The notes under the pieces are model-generated. The model saw only the letters and a list, made by a program, of their open reading frames with translations, was not told the origin of the DNA and searched no databases. A stretch of DNA of 64,000 bases, from NCBI GenBank assembly GCA_964371405.1, contig CAYJLV010000009.1:1-64000 (forward strand), read 5' to 3'. The DNA comes from JAMHWF01 sp964371405 (GTDB lineage Bacteria > Pseudomonadota > Gammaproteobacteria > Burkholderiales > Burkholderiaceae_C). The position numbers and the translations under genes are program-made. This document shows positions 28,929 through 37,680 of this stretch, in pieces (the first letter of the stretch is position 1; the number at the start of each line of letters is the position of its first letter).

Positions 28929-30584
28929 CTACGGCGCAATCTTGCGCTTGAGCGCCAGCGCCACCGGCCGCGGCAGGTTGGGCAGCGAGCGCAGCAGCCA
29001 TGGCAGCACGCGGCGCTTGGCGCCGCTGAGCGACTCGGGCACCAGCGCCTCGATCAAATGCGGGCCGGGGGTGGCCAGCGCGTACTCCAGCGCCTGCGTG
29101 AAATCCTCCGCCGTGCTCGTGCGCACCGCGTGCACGCCCATGCCCTGGGCGAGCTGCGCGAAATTGAGCTGCGGCCTGCCCAGATCGAACTGCGCGCGCG
29201 CCTTGGCTCCGCCCTCCCGTGCACCCACGCGCTCCAACTCGACGTTGAGCACCGAGTAGCTGGCGTTGTTGAAGACGATGCCGACTACGTGCAGCCTCTC
29301 GCGCGCCATGGTCCACAGCGCCTGGAAGGTGTACATCGCGGTGCCGTCGCCGATCAGCGCGATCACCGGCCGCTCCGGGCAGGCGATGGACGCGCCGACG
29401 GCATTGGGCAGGCCCTGGCCGATGGCGCCGCCGGTCAGCGTGATCAGGTCGTGGCGCGGGCAGCCGGCGGTCATGGCGCCCAGCATCAGGCCGGAGGTGA
29501 TGGCCTCGTCGATCAGGATCGCGCCCTCGGGCAGCAGATGGCCCACCGCCTTGCACACCTTGGGGGCGGTGAGCACGCCGCGCGGACGGCCGGGGCGCGC
29601 AGGCGCCTGCAACTGCGCAGCGGCCTGGCCGGCGCCCAGGGCGGCGGCGAGTTTGTCCAGGCTGGCCACCGCGTCCTGCTCGGGCGCCGCCAGCGTGTGC
29701 ACGGTGCAGGCATCGGGAACCAGATAGCTCGGCTTGCCGGGGTAGGCGAAGAAGGACACCGGCGCCTTGGCATCGACCAGCACCAGATGCTCGATGTCGG
29801 CCAGCTGCACGCCCGCCATCTCGGCGAGGTAGGCGATGCGCTCGACCGCCGGCAGGCCGGCGCCGCGCGTCAGGCGCGTCGGGAAGACCTCGGCCAGCAG
29901 CTTGACGCCGGCCTGCGCGGCAATGCGTGCGGCCGCCAGCAGCCCGGGTTCGCGCAGCGCCCGGCCGCCGAGCAGCAACGCGCTGCGGCCCCCGGCGCGC
30001 AGGGCCTGTGCGATGGATTGCACCGCGGCGTCATCGGCGGCCGGCGCGGCGGGCCTGGCGGGCATGCGGCAGGGCTGGCCGCCTTCACTCCAGGAGACGT
30101 CGGCCGGCAGGATCAGCGTCGCCACCTGGCCCGGCAGGCCGCGCGCCGCCTGCACGGCGTCGACCGCGTCCTGGCCCAGCTGCGCGCTGCTGGCGCTGGT
30201 GCGCACGAAGCCGGGCGAGACGTTGCGCGCCACGGTTTCGATGTCGGACTGCAGCTGCGCGTCGTAGCGGGTGTGAAAGGTGGCGTGGTCGCCGACGATA
30301 TTGACCACCGGCACCTTGCCCTTGCGCGCGTTGTGCAGGTTGGCCAGGCCGTTGCCCAGGCCGCAGCCCAGATGCAGCAGCGTCGCGGCGGGCTTGTCGG
30401 CCATGCGCGCATAGCCGTCGGCCGCACCGGTGGCGACGCCCTCGAACAGCGCCAGCACGGCGCGCATGCGCGGCTCGCCGTCGAGTGCGGCGACGAAGTG
30501 CATCTCGCTGGTGCCGGGGTTGGTGAAGCAGACTTCGACCCCGGCGTCGGCCAGGGTCTGCATCAGGGCTTGTGCGCCATTCAT
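28929..30584 (-). CDS. Thiamine-diphosphate-dependent enzyme, acetolactate synthase large-subunit-like
   Basis: 551 residues with the three TPP-enzyme domains: N-terminal PYR domain with FTNPGTSEMHFVAAL and the catalytic Glu in LALFEGVATGAADGYARM, a central domain around 185-330, and a PP domain with GDG...NN (LIGDGTAMYTFQ ... GIVFNNASY). It is close to the orphan acetolactate-synthase-like group that includes benzoylformate-decarboxylase-type relatives. No small regulatory subunit (ilvN) is adjacent, so branched-chain synthesis is unlikely. ATG 30584 has a clear AGGAG site. Substrate unassigned. Confidence 0.82.
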   Translation of the reverse strand: MNGAQALMQTLADAGVEVCFTNPGTSEMHFVAALDGEPRMRAVLALFEGVATGAADGYARMADKPAATLLHLGCGLGNGLANLHNARKGKVPVVNIVGDHATFHTRYDAQLQSDIETVARNVSPGFVRTSASSAQLGQDAVDAVQAARGLPGQVATLILPADVSWSEGGQPCRMPARPAAPAADDAAVQSIAQALRAGGRSALLLGGRALREPGLLAAARIAAQAGVKLLAEVFPTRLTRGAGLPAVERIAYLAEMAGVQLADIEHLVLVDAKAPVSFFAYPGKPSYLVPDACTVHTLAAPEQDAVASLDKLAAALGAGQAAAQLQAPARPGRPRGVLTAPKVCKAVGHLLPEGAILIDEAITSGLMLGAMTAGCPRHDLITLTGGAIGQGLPNAVGASIACPERPVIALIGDGTAMYTFQALWTMARERLHVVGIVFNNASYSVLNVELERVGAREGGAKARAQFDLGRPQLNFAQLAQGMGVHAVRTSTAEDFTQALEYALATPGPHLIEALVPESLSGAKRRVLPWLLRSLPNLPRPVALALKRKIAP

Positions 30585-30937
30585 GAGTGCTCCTGCAAGG
30601 CGGTGAGACGGGGGGGCAATTTCGGCAATGCGCGTTTCCCGGAACTGACCGTGTCGGTGCAGACGCTCGGACTGGCCGCCCTGCACGACACGCTCGTCGT
30701 GTGGCTCGCACCGTGCGCGATCATCTCGCGGGCGATGGTCGATCAAATTGTCGACAGCGAGGACAAGAGCCGTTGATGCGATGCGGTCGAACCTGAAGGG
30801 TCCACTTCGGCCCCCGGCTCCGGGCAGGGAACGCGCTGAAACGCTTGCGCATTGGCGTAGAACCTGCCGACGCTGGTATTGGACTTGTTGACCTGCTTCA
30901 TGCAGCCCTCTCGGCGCGTATCGGGCACGACCCGGAC
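30585..30937. other. 353-nt gap with one doubtful mini-ORF
   Basis: No confident gene. On the minus strand ATG 30901 opens a 52-codon frame (MKQVNKSNTSVGRFYANAQ ... ending near 30743) with less GC-biased codons than the neighbours, but with a weak ribosome site and no recognised family. It might be a gene remnant. A leader or promoter for the TPP enzyme should lie near 30590-30700. Confidence 0.35.
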
Positions 30938-32500
30938 TTACGCGAACTTGCGCTCGCTCGCCGGGGGTGGCGTCCACTGATACAGCCAGGTCTCCGTCAA
31001 CGCCTGCCCCTCATGGCTGAGGTACAGCCGCAGGTCGATCGGTTCGGTGCCTGGCGGCGGCACGATGTCGAACATGGCGCGCCAGCCGCGGATCGAGTGC
31101 AGCGGCCGCGCCGACGTGATCTCGACCTTGCCGCGCGACGCCGTGATCACGGCCTCAACCTTCGCCTGCTTGCCCAGCAGCGACAGGTCGCCGCCCGCGA
31201 AGTCGACGGCGAAGCGCCACGACCAATACTTGCGCGGCTGGCCGACGATGCCGCCGATGCCGGTGCGCGTCGCGACGCAGGCCGCCAGCGGCGGACGCGC
31301 CGGCGGCTGCGCGCCCCAGTAGAGGCGGTAGCCGAACAGCAGCTCCTCGCCGGGCTGCGGCTGCTTCGCGGGATTCCAGAACGCGACGATGTTGTCGAAG
31401 GTCTCGTCCTTCGTCGGGATCTCGACCAGTTGCACCGAGCCCGCGCCCCAGCCCGCCTTGGGCTCGACCCACAGGCTCGGCCGCTTCTCGTAGAACACGC
31501 CGTCGTCCTGGTAGTGGTCGAAGTCGCGGTCGCGCTGCAGCAGGCCGAAGCCGCGCGGGTTCTCGTCGGCATAGGCGTTGAAGCGCAGCTGCGCGGGGTT
31601 GGCGAGCGGCCGCCAGATCCACTCGCCGTTGCCGCGCCACATCGCGAGGCCGTCGCTGTCGTGGATCTCGGCGCGCCAGTCGTTGGCCATGCGGCGGTCG
31701 TTCTCGCCGTGCTGGAACATGCTGGTGCCCGGCGCGATGCCCAGCCGCTCGATCTCCTTGCGCGGATAGAGCGCGGCGTCGACGTCCATCACCAGCGTGT
31801 CGCCCGGCGTGATCGCGAAGCGGTAGGCGCCGGCGACGCTGGGCGAATCGAGCAGCGCATGCACGACGATCGTGTTCGAGCCGCGCGCCGGCCGCTCGAA
31901 CCAGAACGCCGTGAAGTCGGGGAACTCCTCGGGCCGCTCCATGCCGGTGTCGATGGCCAGCCCGCGCGCCGACAGGCCGAACTGCCAGTCGCCGCCGACG
32001 GCGCGCAAGTAGCTCGCGCCGAGGAAGGCGGCGAAATCGCGCTCGGGGTCGGTGTGAAACAGCAGCTTGAAGCCGGCGAAGCCCAGATCCTTGGGCAACC
32101 GCACCTTCGCAAGGCCGCTGCGTGCGTGGTCGAACATCTCGGGCAGATAGGCCAGTTCGCGCGCCTGGCCGTCCACCACTTCGTGCAACCGCACCGGCGA
32201 CTTGAAGAACAACCCGAGATGTGCCGGATGCACCTGAAAGCGCAGCCCCTCGCCCGCCCACAGCGCGTGGTCCTTGCGAAACCGGATCGACTGGTACTGG
32301 TCCCAGTCGAGCGCGGCCACCGGTTTGGGCAGCGTTGCCGGCCGCGCCTGATACGGCCGGCCCGCGAGCGCGCGGGCCTCGCCCTTGAGCCAGGCGTGGT
32401 CGAATCGCTGCGCCGCGCCGATCGTCGATGGCACCTTCGCGGCGAAGGCGGGCGGCATCGCCGCCAGCGCGACGCCCGAGAGGAACTGTCTTCTCTGCAT
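30938..32500 (-). CDS. Periplasmic glucan biosynthesis protein, OpgD/MdoG family
   Basis: 520 residues. The N-terminus MQRRQFLSGVALAAMPPAFA is a twin-arginine signal, which points to the OpgD branch rather than Sec-exported OpgG. Family sequences are FDHAWLKGEARALAGRPYQA, YQSIRFRKDHALWAG, EFPDFTAFWFERP and FGLLQRDRDFDHYQDDG with the conserved acids. These proteins shape the backbone or branching of osmoregulated periplasmic beta-glucans. No opgH glucosyltransferase is next to it. It starts 66 nt after the TRAP large-permease gene and could be read from that operon. Confidence 0.92.
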   Translation of the reverse strand: MQRRQFLSGVALAAMPPAFAAKVPSTIGAAQRFDHAWLKGEARALAGRPYQARPATLPKPVAALDWDQYQSIRFRKDHALWAGEGLRFQVHPAHLGLFFKSPVRLHEVVDGQARELAYLPEMFDHARSGLAKVRLPKDLGFAGFKLLFHTDPERDFAAFLGASYLRAVGGDWQFGLSARGLAIDTGMERPEEFPDFTAFWFERPARGSNTIVVHALLDSPSVAGAYRFAITPGDTLVMDVDAALYPRKEIERLGIAPGTSMFQHGENDRRMANDWRAEIHDSDGLAMWRGNGEWIWRPLANPAQLRFNAYADENPRGFGLLQRDRDFDHYQDDGVFYEKRPSLWVEPKAGWGAGSVQLVEIPTKDETFDNIVAFWNPAKQPQPGEELLFGYRLYWGAQPPARPPLAACVATRTGIGGIVGQPRKYWSWRFAVDFAGGDLSLLGKQAKVEAVITASRGKVEITSARPLHSIRGWRAMFDIVPPPGTEPIDLRLYLSHEGQALTETWLYQWTPPPASERKFA

Positions 32501-32566
32501 GCGGTCTGCGTCCCCTGAAACGGCAACGCGGAGCCGCAGCCCCGCGTCGCGCGTGTGTGCCAAGCC

Positions 32567-34513
32567 CTACTTGTACAGGACTTGCGGCAGCCAGAGCCCG
32601 ATCTCGGGGAACATGTAGAGCAGGAAGATGGCGACGATCTGGATCCCCATGAAGGGCAGCATGCCGGCGAAGATCTGGTTCAGCGTCACGTGCTTGGGCG
32701 CCACGCCCTTGAGATAGAACGCCGACATCGCGACCGGCGGGCTGAGGAAGGCCGTCTGCAGGTTCAGCGCGACGAGCAGGCCGAAGAACAGCGGGTCGAC
32801 GCCGAAGTTGTCGAGCAGCGGGATGAAGATCGGCATGAAGATGACGATGATCTCCGTCCATTCGAGCGGCCAGCCGAGCACGAAGATGATCACCTGCGAC
32901 AGCAGCAGGAACTCCGTCTTCGACAGGTTCATGCCGAGCACCCAGCGCTCGACCAGATCCTGCCCGCCGAGCAGCGCGAACGCCGCCGAGAAGATCGCCG
33001 AGCCGACGAACAGCCAGCACACCATTGCCGTCGTCTTGGCGGTCAGGAACACCGACTCCTGCACCATCCTCAGATTGAGCTGGCGATAGGCCGCTGCCAG
33101 CAGGAAGCCGCCGAACGCGCCGACCGCTGCCGCCTCCGTCGGCGTGGCCAGGCCGAACACGATCGAGCCGAGCACCGCCAGGATCATGATCAGCAGCGGG
33201 AAGAAGCTCGACAGCAGCATCTTGAAGATCTCGAGCCGCGAGAAGCTCAGCAGCGCGTAGTACGCGAAGAGCAGCACGGTGCCGACGCCGAACCCGACCC
33301 AGTAGTCGATGCCGGCAGGCTTGCGCTCGGCAACTTGCTCGGCCGCCGCGGCGGCGGCCGGCGCGTCCACCGCGCTCGGCGCTTCGGTCATCGCGGAGGG
33401 CTCGACGACGCCTGCGGCGGCCTCGGGCTCGCCCGCCTCTGCTTCCGCGTCGGACGGCGGCTCGCTCAGCCCGCCGGGCTCCTGCAGCCCGCCGGCGGAC
33501 GCTCTTTCCTCGGCGTCGGAGCTGCCGATGCCCATCTGCTGCAGCCCGGACTCGGCCTCGGCCGGCTTCACGGTGGTCGCGACGTCGTAGCTCCACAGAG
33601 CGACGACCAGGTACAGCAGCAGCGGCATCGACGCGATGAACAGCTGCTTGAGCAGGTAGCCGGTCGGCACGCCATGGTTGCGCTTGCCTTTGAGCGCAGC
33701 GAGCAGCACCGGCAGCACGTTGCGGTTGCCCTGCGCGCCGATGCGCTCGAGCGGGGCGGGGATCGCGACGGTGCGCTCGGCGGCACTCAACGGCGGCGCC
33801 CATGCCGGCTTCAACTTGGCCACGGCGATGAAGTAGATGCAATACAGCGCCGCCAGCATCAGGCCGGGGAAGAACGCACCGGCATAGAGCTGCACGACCG
33901 ACACGCCGGCCGTTGCGCCGTAGACGATCAGCAGCACCGACGGCGGGATCAGGATGCCGAGGCAGCCCCCCGCCGTGATCGCGCCGGCTGAAAGCTGCAC
34001 GCTGTAGCCAGCGCGCAGCATCGCCGGAAGGGCGAGCAGGCCCATCAGGGTGACGACCGCGCCGACGATGCCGGTCGCCGTGGCGAACAGCGCGCAGGTC
34101 ACCAGCGTCGCGACGCCGAGCGAGCCCGGCAGCCGCGCCAGCGCCAGGTGCAGGCTCTTGAACAGCTTCTCGATCAGGTTCGCGCGCTCGACGAGGTAGC
34201 CCATGAAGACGAACAACGGGATCGCGATGAGCACGTCGTTGAACATCGTCTTGTAGGCGGCCTGCACCATCAGGTCGAGCGTGTGCGTCGTATCGCGGTT
34301 GTAGGCGAGCCACGCGAACAGCATCCCCATGCCCATCAGCGTGAAGGCCGTCGGAAAGCCGAGCATGATCGCGACGACGACGAGCGACAGCATCAGCAGG
34401 CCGAGGTGGCCGTTCGTGATCACGGGCGCCGACAGCAGCACATAGGCCGCGCCGAGGATGATCAGCCCCATCAGCACGAAGCCGAACCACAGTTCCTTGC
34501 GCAGCTTGAACAT
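32567..34513 (-). CDS. TRAP transporter large permease (DctM) with long acidic linker
   Basis: 648 residues, far longer than the usual 425-450. The DctM core is intact in two halves: LVVVAIMLGFPTAFTLMGMG, PLFVFMGYLVERANL, ITAGGCLGILIPPSVLLIVY in the first, GLATPTEAAAVGAFGG and LNLQTAFLSPPVAMSAFYLK in the second. Between them, around residues 315-400, is an Ala/Glu/Pro-rich insert without hydrophobic segments. The ATG overlaps the DctQ stop (TGATG). Works with the DctQ and DctP below in sodium-driven uptake of an organic acid. Confidence 0.93.
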   Translation of the reverse strand: MFKLRKELWFGFVLMGLIILGAAYVLLSAPVITNGHLGLLMLSLVVVAIMLGFPTAFTLMGMGMLFAWLAYNRDTTHTLDLMVQAAYKTMFNDVLIAIPLFVFMGYLVERANLIEKLFKSLHLALARLPGSLGVATLVTCALFATATGIVGAVVTLMGLLALPAMLRAGYSVQLSAGAITAGGCLGILIPPSVLLIVYGATAGVSVVQLYAGAFFPGLMLAALYCIYFIAVAKLKPAWAPPLSAAERTVAIPAPLERIGAQGNRNVLPVLLAALKGKRNHGVPTGYLLKQLFIASMPLLLYLVVALWSYDVATTVKPAEAESGLQQMGIGSSDAEERASAGGLQEPGGLSEPPSDAEAEAGEPEAAAGVVEPSAMTEAPSAVDAPAAAAAAEQVAERKPAGIDYWVGFGVGTVLLFAYYALLSFSRLEIFKMLLSSFFPLLIMILAVLGSIVFGLATPTEAAAVGAFGGFLLAAAYRQLNLRMVQESVFLTAKTTAMVCWLFVGSAIFSAAFALLGGQDLVERWVLGMNLSKTEFLLLSQVIIFVLGWPLEWTEIIVIFMPIFIPLLDNFGVDPLFFGLLVALNLQTAFLSPPVAMSAFYLKGVAPKHVTLNQIFAGMLPFMGIQIVAIFLLYMFPEIGLWLPQVLYK

Positions 34514-35142
34514 CACGCGCCCTCCTGGCGTTGGGCGGGCGGAATGATGTCGAGATCGAGCGCCGAAATGTCTTCGTCTTTCACGTGGACCATTTCCTTG
34601 AGCTTGTCGACGTCGACCTCTTCCACGTCCTCCTCGCGCGAAGGCCACTCGCCGTCGCGCAGGCAGATCGCGCAGCGCACGATCTCGACGAGGCCCTGCA
34701 GCAGGATCACCGCGCCGGCGAGCGGGATCACGAACTTGAACGGATACAGCGGTAGCGGGTCGGCATTGAACGTCGTCTCGCGGATCGCGAGCGACTCGTT
34801 GGCGTAGTTCCAGCCGGCCCAGGTCATCGCGACGATGCCGGGCAGGAAGAAGACGATGTACAGCGTCAGGTCGATCGCCGCCTGCGTTCGCGGGCGAAAG
34901 AAGCCGTACAGCACGTCGCCGCGCACATGGCCATTCTTGGACAGCGTGTACGCGCCGGCCATCATGAACAGCGCGCCGTACAGCATGATCTGCAGGTCGA
35001 GCACCCAGCTGTGCGGCTTGTTGAGGACGTAGCGGGAGAACACTTCGGCGGTGATCAGGAACGTCAGGGCGACGGCCAGCCACGCGAATGCCTTGCCCAT
35101 CCAGGTGGAGAAGCGGTCTACGGCGAGCAGCGCTTTTTGCAT
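34513..35142 (-). CDS. TRAP transporter small permease (DctQ)
   Basis: 209 residues from ATG 35142 (MQKALLAVDRFSTWMGK), preceded by AAGGA; an in-frame ATG 11 codons earlier is less likely. Four membrane helices, with the DctQ signature VFSRYVLNKPHSWVLDLQIM. The C-terminal tail is unusually long and acidic (WPSREEDVEEVDVDKLKEM), echoing the acidic insert in its DctM partner. Stop and DctM start overlap. Confidence 0.92.
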   Translation of the reverse strand: MQKALLAVDRFSTWMGKAFAWLAVALTFLITAEVFSRYVLNKPHSWVLDLQIMLYGALFMMAGAYTLSKNGHVRGDVLYGFFRPRTQAAIDLTLYIVFFLPGIVAMTWAGWNYANESLAIRETTFNADPLPLYPFKFVIPLAGAVILLQGLVEIVRCAICLRDGEWPSREEDVEEVDVDKLKEMVHVKDEDISALDLDIIPPAQRQEGA

Positions 35143-35228
35143 CGGACGATCCTTCGGGGAGGTTGCCCTCGACAAACGACGGGGGCGCCTTGCAGGCGCC
35201 CCCGGGTCGTGTCAGGCTCGGCGGCGGC

Positions 35229-36362
35229 TCAGGCCTTCTTGGCTGGCGCCGCCTTGCGACCGAAGTAGTGGTTGTAGGCCATCTTGAAGTCGACGGAGTA
35301 GTCGTTCTGCCATGAACTGGCGCGCTCGGCATACACCTTCTGCGAGTCGATCACCTTCTTGAACAGCGGGTTCTCGGAGCCCTTCTTGGCGATGATCTTG
35401 TCCCACGAGTCGAGTTGCGCCTTGAGGATGGCATCGGGCGTCTTGTAGAACTTCACGCCGGCCTTCTTGAGCTCGATGTAGTCCTGCGAGTTGCGGTCGA
35501 TCGCCTTCCAGCTCATGTCGGCGCTGGCCGCCTGCACGCCGTAGTCGATGATGGCTTTCAACTCGGCGGGCAGCGCGTTGTACTTGGACTTGTTGAACAG
35601 GATCTCGAACTGCTCGCCCGACTGGTGGAAGCTCTGCAGCATGCAGTTCTTGGCCACGTCGGGGAAGCCGAGCAGCTTGTCCGAGGAGGCATTGTTGAAC
35701 TCGGCGCCGTCGATCAGACCGCGGTCGAGCGCCGGCACGATCTCGCCGCCCGGCAGCGGGTTCACCGCCGCACCCATGTCGGAGTACATGTCGACGGCCA
35801 GGCCGACGGTGCGGAACTTCGTGCCCTTCACGTCCGCCACCTTGGAGATAGGCTTCTTGAACCAGCCGAACGGCTGCGTCGGCATCGGGCCGTAGAGGTA
35901 CGACACGACGTCCATGTTGATCGCCTTGTAGATCTCCTCGAGCAGCGCCTTGCCGCCGCCGTAGTTGTGCCACGCGAGGACCATGTTCGGGTCCATGCCG
36001 AACGCCGGACCCGAACCCCACAGCGCGAGCGCCGAGTTCTTGCCGTAGTGGTAGGCGACGACGCCGTGGCCGCCGTCGAGCGTGCCCTTGTTGACGGCCT
36101 CGAGCAGCTGGAACGCGGGGACGACGGCGCCGGCGGGCAGCACCTCGATCTTGAGCTTGCCGCCGGCCATGTCGTTGACCTTCTTGGCGAAGTCGAGCGC
36201 GTACTCGTGGAAGATGTCCTTCGACGGCCATGTCGACTGGAAGCGCAGGCTCGTCGTCTGCGCCGTCGCGATCATCGGCGTGGCCATCGCGCCGGCGGCG
36301 CCGACGGCGGTGGCGGCGCTCTTGAGGAACTTGCGCCGGGGCGCGGTTTGCTTGTCGGTCAT
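35229..36362 (-). CDS. TRAP transporter solute-binding protein (DctP family, 2-oxo-acid/lactate group)
   Basis: 377 residues. ATG 36362 is chosen because AAGGAG lies 6 nt upstream; the ATG at 36368 abuts that site. The N-terminus PRRKFLKSAATAVGAAGAM is a twin-arginine signal. The mature domain resembles the TakP group (LLEAVNKGTLDGGHGVVAYH, KGTKFRTVGLAVDMYSDMGA, GGEIVPALDRGLIDGAEFNN), which binds 2-oxo monocarboxylates or lactate. The conserved Arg in TKFRTVGLA should clamp the carboxylate. First gene of the DctP-DctQ-DctM operon, 86 nt ahead of DctQ. Confidence 0.92.
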   Translation of the reverse strand: MTDKQTAPRRKFLKSAATAVGAAGAMATPMIATAQTTSLRFQSTWPSKDIFHEYALDFAKKVNDMAGGKLKIEVLPAGAVVPAFQLLEAVNKGTLDGGHGVVAYHYGKNSALALWGSGPAFGMDPNMVLAWHNYGGGKALLEEIYKAINMDVVSYLYGPMPTQPFGWFKKPISKVADVKGTKFRTVGLAVDMYSDMGAAVNPLPGGEIVPALDRGLIDGAEFNNASSDKLLGFPDVAKNCMLQSFHQSGEQFEILFNKSKYNALPAELKAIIDYGVQAASADMSWKAIDRNSQDYIELKKAGVKFYKTPDAILKAQLDSWDKIIAKKGSENPLFKKVIDSQKVYAERASSWQNDYSVDFKMAYNHYFGRKAAPAKKA

Positions 36363-36623
36363 CTTCATCTCCTTCGGAGTGTGGGGTGTTCGTCGAGCTT
36401 GGCCATCCCCGCGCAGCAGGCCCGACAGACGGAAGGTCACAGACTATCGATTCGTGCCTGCACGCGAACAACTAGGTGTAACCCGCCCGCCGCGGCGGTG
36501 AATCGCCGACGTGCAATCAGGGCTGTCCCGCGTTGCGCGCAGCGGCGGCGCGGAGGCGTCATGGCGCCGTCGCCGCAGCCATGCACAATGGCAGAAGGAG
36601 AACACTGCGGGGAGGCCCCATTC

Positions 36624-37163
36624 ATGACGACGCTGATCGACCGCATCGGAACCCTGTTCGCCGAACGCGGTGGACCCGGCTACGACGCTGCGCCTGTCGA
36701 GCCGGTGTCGCCGCTGGCGCGGGCGCTGCAGTGCGCCCAGCTCGCCGAGTGGTCGGGTGCCGAACCGGCGCTCGTCGTCGCGGCGCTGCTGCACGACGTC
36801 GGTGCGCTGGCCGACGCGACCACCGGCGACGCCGGCGAGCGCTCGCTGCAGTGGCTCGGCGACGTGCTCGGCGCCGACGTGCTCGAGCCGATCCGGCTGC
36901 ACGCGCAGGCGCGCCGCTACCTCGCGGCCACCGATGCTGCCTGGGCCGCCGCCGGCGCCCCGATGAGCGCCGCCGAGGCGCAGGCCTTCGAACGCGAGCC
37001 TTATGCAGCCGAGGCAGTGCTGCTGCGCCGCTGGATCGAGCAGGCCGTCGAGCCCGGCAAGCGCACGCCGACGCTCGACTACTACCTGCACCTGCTCGAC
37101 GAGGTGCTCGAGCGTCCGGCGCTCGATTCGAAGACGGGCATCGGGCCGCTGAGCGTGGTCTGA
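36624..37163 (+). CDS. HD-domain protein related to phosphonate-associated HD oxygenases
   Basis: 179 residues, helical. VVAALLHDVGALAD carries the HD pair; RLHAQARRYLAATDAAW and GAPMSAAEAQAFEREPYAAE match the family around PhnZ (HD-type diiron oxygenases that cleave phosphonates). The RHE-type segment that follows HD in those enzymes is replaced by GDAGERSLQWLG, so one expected His is absent. No phosphonate genes are nearby. ATG 36624 follows GGGGAGG. Divergent from the TRAP operon. It may be a lost-function or new-substrate member. Confidence 0.8.
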   Translation: MTTLIDRIGTLFAERGGPGYDAAPVEPVSPLARALQCAQLAEWSGAEPALVVAALLHDVGALADATTGDAGERSLQWLGDVLGADVLEPIRLHAQARRYLAATDAAWAAAGAPMSAAEAQAFEREPYAAEAVLLRRWIEQAVEPGKRTPTLDYYLHLLDEVLERPALDSKTGIGPLSVV

Positions 37164-37187
37164 ACCGCGCCGCGGCGGCGCGGTTCA
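37161..37187. terminator. Bidirectional hairpin built from two opposing stop codons
   Basis: Perfect 13-bp inverted repeat TGAACCGCGCCGC/GCGGCGCGGTTCA with one central base. The left TGA is the stop of the HD gene and the right TCA is the stop (TGA) of the leftward psiE-like gene. It can fold in both transcripts and probably ends both. Confidence 0.7.
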
Positions 37188-37634
37188 GGGCCGGCCGCCG
37201 CCGCTGCCCCGCACGGACGGGAACTTCGCCGAGCCGACGCGGATGACGAGCGTTGCGAGCGCGAGCACGAAGATCGCCCCGGAGACGAGCACGATACCCA
37301 TGTCGGGCTGATGGTGGGCCTGCACATGCGCGATCAGCAGCCGGGTCAGCGCCGTCATCGCCACATAGATCAGGAAGCGCACCGGCATGTGGTTGGTCTT
37401 GAAATAGATGCCGACCATCGCACCGAGCTCGAGGTAGATGAACAGCAGCAGGATGTCGTCGATCGAAGCGTGGCTCTTCGCCGCCATGCCGGCGAATGCG
37501 GCCGCGGCCGACCACACGATCGTCGCGCCGATCGCGAACAGCGCCAGGTAGTGGAAGGCGTCGACCAGCAGGTTGCCGACCGCGTCGGCGCGCCGGTTCA
37601 GGCGGGATCGCTCTTGCGTTGCATCCGTCTCCAC
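37185..37634 (-). CDS. PsiE-family membrane protein
   Basis: 149 residues with four membrane helices and a charged N-terminus. ILLLFIYLELGAMVGIYFKT with NHMPVRFLIYVAMTALTRLL is the PsiE (phosphate-starvation-inducible E) signature. The function is unknown in any species. The start is GTG 37634, preceded by GGGGAG. It converges on the HD gene through a shared hairpin and is followed upstream by the large oxidoreductase gene on the same strand. Confidence 0.88.
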   Translation of the reverse strand: METDATQERSRLNRRADAVGNLLVDAFHYLALFAIGATIVWSAAAAFAGMAAKSHASIDDILLLFIYLELGAMVGIYFKTNHMPVRFLIYVAMTALTRLLIAHVQAHHQPDMGIVLVSGAIFVLALATLVIRVGSAKFPSVRGSGGGRP

Positions 37635-37680
37635 GTCGTTCTCCCCGCGGCCGCCGCGTCGTGCCGCCCGCCGGCGGCGC

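Noticed and set aside
30743..30901. Minus-strand mini-ORF beginning MKQVNKSN
   Set aside because: Possible remnant, but no strong ribosome site and no recognised family; only noted in the gap entry.
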